Assembly (NCBI RefSeq): GCF_011683955.1
Contig: NZ_JAAQPI010000012.1
Coordinates: 186,001-250,000, forward strand
DNA: 64,000 nucleotides
Source: Pseudomaricurvus alkylphenolicus
GTDB taxonomy: Bacteria > Pseudomonadota > Gammaproteobacteria > Pseudomonadales > Cellvibrionaceae
Reading direction: 5' to 3'
The notes beneath the pieces were generated by a model. It saw only the letters and a program-made list of their open reading frames with translations. It was not told the DNA's origin and did no database searches. This document shows, one piece after another, positions 62,101 to 64,000 of the stretch. A program made the translations under genes and the position numbers. Within the stretch, counting starts at the first letter, position 1, and the number at the start of each line of letters is the position of its first letter.

Positions 62101-64000
62101 CCTGCATCGGTGGCTGCAAGATTGAAAGGCAACGTCAGGTCGTTTTCACCTGAGGCATCTGCATGATCCAAGGGTGCAACTTGGGTAAAGGTGTAGCCGC
62201 TGTTGTCTGCACTCAGAACAATGGTGAACACGGTGGTTGAGGCCGTGCTGGCGGTCAGGGTGCGAGTGCCGGCATCCCAGTTATAGCTGACCGCATCGCC
62301 ATTGGAGGTCAAGGGATTACCGCCAGCGTCTTGCGCTGTGCTGTCGTCAATACTGAGAATCAGCGCCGAATCCACATTCGAGATTGAACCCGTGTATTGA
62401 ATATCGTTGCCGCCAGCGCCGTCTGTATTTTCGTTGACGTCATCATCGTCGGCTGAGGCATTGTCGGCACTGAAAGTATCGTCGTTGAGGATATTGGTGG
62501 TGACCGCCGTGGTATCCACAGCAACGATCTCGTAACTCTCGCTGGTAATAGTCGCGGTGGCTGCCACCAACGCCACACTGAAAAACTCCGTAGGTTCAAC
62601 CAGGTTATCTGCAACCGATGCGGCGCTGAACACTTGACCCAGATTAACCTGCCCGCTTGTCGCGGTGTAATCTGTCGCGTCGGCTGAATCCGCAACAGCC
62701 CCGAAGTTGACGTCTACCGTTCCCGTTGAACCGGCTATTTCGTTGCCGGCGGCATCGACAAGTATTGCTTTGTAGTAACTGGTTTGACCTTCTGTTACCT
62801 GGCTTTGGGCTATCGCTGTTCCCGATGAATCCGTGGCGATCAATTTCACCGTAACAGTGTCCTCGGCGCCGGGGCTGTCTTCATCAGTGATGGTGCCCAC
62901 GCCCACCAGATCGTTGCCGGTGGCGGCCACATTGGCGCTCAGGTTCGACAGGGTGACGTTGTAGGTTTCATCGCCTTCTTTTAGGAAGTCGTCGGTGATG
63001 GCCACGGTGATGGTGGTGTCGGTATCACCGGCGCCGATCGAGCCATTGCCGCTGTTGGCGGTGTAATCCGCGCCCGCCGTGGCGCTGTCATCGCTGGTGG
63101 CAAAGTCGAAGGTCACTGCTTCGGTGGTGGCGTGACTCAGAGACACCGTAAAGGTGGCCGTGCCCGCGTCTTCGTTCACCGTCACGTCGTTGATGCGTAT
63201 CGTTGGCGCCGTGTCGTTGTCCTGAATGGTCGTCAACTGACTCGGGGTTTGACCGTCGGCACCGGTGCTGGTGTCGATGGCTTCAAACTGACCGGTGTCT
63301 TCCACGCTCTGGATGCTGGCGGTAAAGGTCTCGTTGTCGAAGTCCGCGTCTTCCTGGGTATCGACCGTCAGGGTGGCGGAGCTGGCGCCACTGCTGATGG
63401 TGACGGTCTGTGAGGTCGCGTCGTAGTCGCCCGCTTCCGCGCTGCCGTTGGTAAAGACCACGGTCACGTCGGTGTCGGCATTGACCGTGACCGCGTTGCC
63501 GCTGGCGTCGATCAGACTGACGGTGTAATCGGTGGTGGTCGCCCCTTCGGTGACGGTGGCCGGGCCACTGATCACCGCGTAAACCGTGTCGGCCGAAGTG
63601 GTGTCTTCCGGATCGTCGGTTTCACTGCCGGCGTCGGTGATGGTGCCCACGCCCACCAAGTCGTTGCCGGTGGCCGCCACATTGGCGCTCAGGTTCGACA
63701 GGGTGACGTTGTAGTTTTCATCGCCTTCTTTCAGGAAGTCGTCGGTGATGGCCACGGTGATGGTGGTGTCGGTATCACCGGCACCGATGGAACCATTGCC
63801 GCTGTTGGCGGTGTAATCCGCACCCGCGGTGGCGCTGTCATCGCTGGTGGCAAAGTCAAAGGTCACCACTTCGGTGGTGGCGTGACTCAGAGATACCGTA
63901 AAGGTGGCCGTGCCCGCGTCTTCGTTCACCGTCACATCGTCAATGCGGATGGTCGGGGCGGTGTCGTTGTCCTGAATGGTGGTCAACTGACTCGGGGTTT
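59187..64000 (-). CDS. Giant RTX adhesin, 3' part (Calx-beta, VWA and RTX domains); truncated by the window edge
   Basis: At least 1600 residues; the frame runs off the right edge, with Pro-Ser-Gln before the first full residue shown matching the internal repeat, so the true start lies outside. In order: Calx-beta repeats, VCBS/cadherin-like and other beta-sandwich domains, a VWA domain with the MIDAS DTSSS motif (about 60100-60660), then RTX nonapeptides (GGxGxDxL type, about 59450-59670) and a type I secretion signal ending SNSLQTD. This is the LapA-like architecture: exported by a type I ABC system and held at the surface for adhesion/biofilm. No transporter genes are in the window. Highly acidic. 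Confidence 0.9.
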   Translation of the reverse strand, partial: TPSQLTTIQDNDTAPTIRIDDVTVNEDAGTATFTVSLSHATTEVVTFDFATSDDSATAGADYTANSGNGSIGAGDTDTTITVAITDDFLKEGDENYNVTLSNLSANVAATGNDLVGVGTITDAGSETDDPEDTTSADTVYAVISGPATVTEGATTTDYTVSLIDASGNAVTVNADTDVTVVFTNGSAEAGDYDATSQTVTISSGASSATLTVDTQEDADFDNETFTASIQSVEDTGQFEAIDTSTGADGQTPSQLTTIQDNDTAPTIRINDVTVNEDAGTATFTVSLSHATTEAVTFDFATSDDSATAGADYTANSGNGSIGAGDTDTTITVAITDDFLKEGDETYNVTLSNLSANVAATGNDLVGVGTITDEDSPGAEDTVTVKLIATDSSGTAIAQSQVTEGQTSYYKAILVDAAGNEIAGSTGTVDVNFGAVADSADATDYTATSGQVNLGQVFSAASVADNLVEPTEFFSVALVAATATITSESYEIVAVDTTAVTTNILNDDTFSADNASADDDDVNENTDGAGGNDIQYTGSISNVDSALILSIDDSTAQDAGGNPLTSNGDAVSYNWDAGTRTLTASTASTTVFTIVLSADNSGYTFTQVAPLDHADASGENDLTLPFNLAATDAGGNQATVQPSGDQATAQFSVTVNDDVPEVTGDHTIVTDNDGVYSESGFLDSAIISNDATTVTWNTAGLPNLVFDGKDILYVDHGDGTLTGELADGTVIFQAVIDPTTVNGDMNPQYSFQLMNVVGSLGMVSNEAAYTVISGGNIDQLELGFGNFLIDSMAAVDAGGVTQTVNTNNNWIGVGGNWINDGEQLFMDFRNLDGSDGQVTGIDFLVEGQGSADYTLNWEVTAAVDNDGNTVTYSGSVDGTGNGDMPFDIPLQNGAIYFTDITISAPNSGNNDFRVAFTSVTANNYQVDVDLPLSYTLTDYDQDQASGLIDITLEGNFVPEITVTETSVGNFADRPDVGDTNTVYESGLLSTTDNSEQTSSTFTVTSGDGLASLTVAGVELLNAGGSFAGATVINGTYGALTITGFDSASGQVSYSYALSEAKNHPGAGNDTLMESLSIVATDRDGEQDTENLQIAIVDDTPVNGDILHTDIVPEQQTNLMLIIDTSSSMADLIVSGGETIERMELLLRSIRELIESYQSLGETKVQIVTFSSGDSAAYRETWLDADAALAFIGDGTQGSRDSSLEPDGATDYDLAVATAETGFAVAGKLPAESSSNVSYFLSDGVPTEPRRSRGLKDNEVTEWQNFLTTNEIDSYAVGFGDDLGASSQFYLDPLAYDGREAEDRDGLLVTESDELTNELLLTIKAPVIGGLFGSIEADGFGADGGSFTGITLNGIVYSYSAALDQITYGAEVVSGSELQVHTDLGGVLRLNFVTGEYEYLPPADLAAGNTIQEQFSYTSADGDGDTSSGEVTLNVGRDVSSQLTGTANGERLVGGDTEDQLSGLAGSDILIGEGGGDTLLGGEDEDILFGGRGDDTLTGGSGADTFAWKAADADGGTDIITDFNAAEGDVLDLQDLLQSESADNLSDYLEVDSGDFDGDGDADDTRIKVDSDGSNNFSTPDQIIVLEDQTQLLQDLIDSNSLQTD
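62883..63236 (-). repeat. Calx-beta repeat unit, inner copy
   Basis: 118-residue Calx-beta segment differing from the outer copy at 63633-63986 by only three residues. The repeat period is 750 bp (250 residues). Confidence 0.9.
63633..63986 (-). repeat. Calx-beta repeat unit, outer copy
   Basis: Near-identical outer copy of the 118-residue segment, ending at the window edge; the upstream Pro-Ser-Gln indicates that a further 250-residue unit follows outside the window. Confidence 0.9.

Noticed and set aside
62883-63986. Repeats considered as a CRISPR array
   Set aside because: They are long, in-frame protein-coding Calx-beta repeats with a 750-bp period, not short repeats with unique spacers, and no cas gene is present.

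Overview
The window looks like a chromosomal segment of a Gram-negative, probably marine or aquatic gammaproteobacterium. The alaS-lysC-csrA-tRNA-Ser order, DusA, the YheT-type hydrolase and the Trm112-like protein all fit that class; I do not claim a genus. About two thirds of the window (roughly 1-46 kb) is one very complete exosortase A (XrtA)/PEP-CTERM locus: an exopolysaccharide factory, its sorting protease, its two-component regulator, two PEP-CTERM-type surface proteins and, unusually, three fatty-acyl transferase genes of the N-acyl amino acid synthase type.

Layout. (1) 77-22494, minus strand: one long, tightly packed polysaccharide operon. In transcription order it encodes an export lipoprotein, chain-length determinant, tyrosine autokinase, outer-membrane beta-barrel, XrtA-type deacetylase, FemAB-like protein, glycosyltransferases, exosortase A fused to an EpsI domain, asparagine-synthase-like amidotransferase, sugar epimerase, O-ligase/polymerase, second deacetylase, a GT-A-like protein, two sulfotransferases and a membrane acyltransferase. 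(2) 22868-28523, plus strand: XrtA-associated ATPase, patatin-like lipase, PrsT-type TPR protein and a small surface protein with a degenerate PEP-CTERM tail. (3) 28541-30910, minus strand: UDP-HexNAc dehydrogenase and 4-epimerase that would supply a HexNAc-uronate. (4) 31202-36348: the PrsK/PrsR two-component system and, convergent to it, the initiating phosphoglycosyl transferase. (5) 36683-45866, minus strand: an acyltransferase/cNMP-binding/Crp-HTH fusion, a second PrsT lipoprotein, a canonical PEP-CTERM protein behind a convincing sigma-54 promoter, a vanillyl-alcohol-oxidase/p-cresol-methylhydroxylase-family flavoprotein, and two tandem PEP-CTERM-associated acyltransferases. (6) 45968-59154: LMW tyrosine phosphatase, trypsin-like protease, dusA, TerB-like protein, a STAS plus REC-PP2C pair, PilZ protein, tRNA-Ser, csrA, lysC, alaS, HIT protein, Trm112-like protein, M23 peptidase and YheT-type hydrolase. 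(7) 59187 to the right edge, minus strand: a giant RTX/Calx-beta/VWA adhesin whose N-terminus lies outside the window.

How it fits together (inference from family knowledge). The phosphoglycosyl transferase starts the repeat unit, the glycosyltransferases extend it using nucleotide sugars from the dehydrogenase and epimerases, and deacetylases, amidotransferase, sulfotransferases and acyltransferase decorate it. The O-ligase/Wzy-like protein and the chain-length/autokinase/export proteins polymerise and export it, and XrtA processes PEP-CTERM proteins for the same surface. PrsK/PrsR with RpoN control at least one PEP-CTERM gene. The N-acyl transferases may make a lipid signal tied to this surface state. 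The most notable observations are the acyltransferase-CRP fusion, the tandem acyltransferases beside a p-alkylphenol-type flavoprotein, a G10 homopolymer inside the O-ligase gene (possible phase variation), the sigma-54 promoter, and the GY-repeat tail of the autokinase overlapping the next gene's start. No insertion sequence, integrase or CRISPR array was seen.
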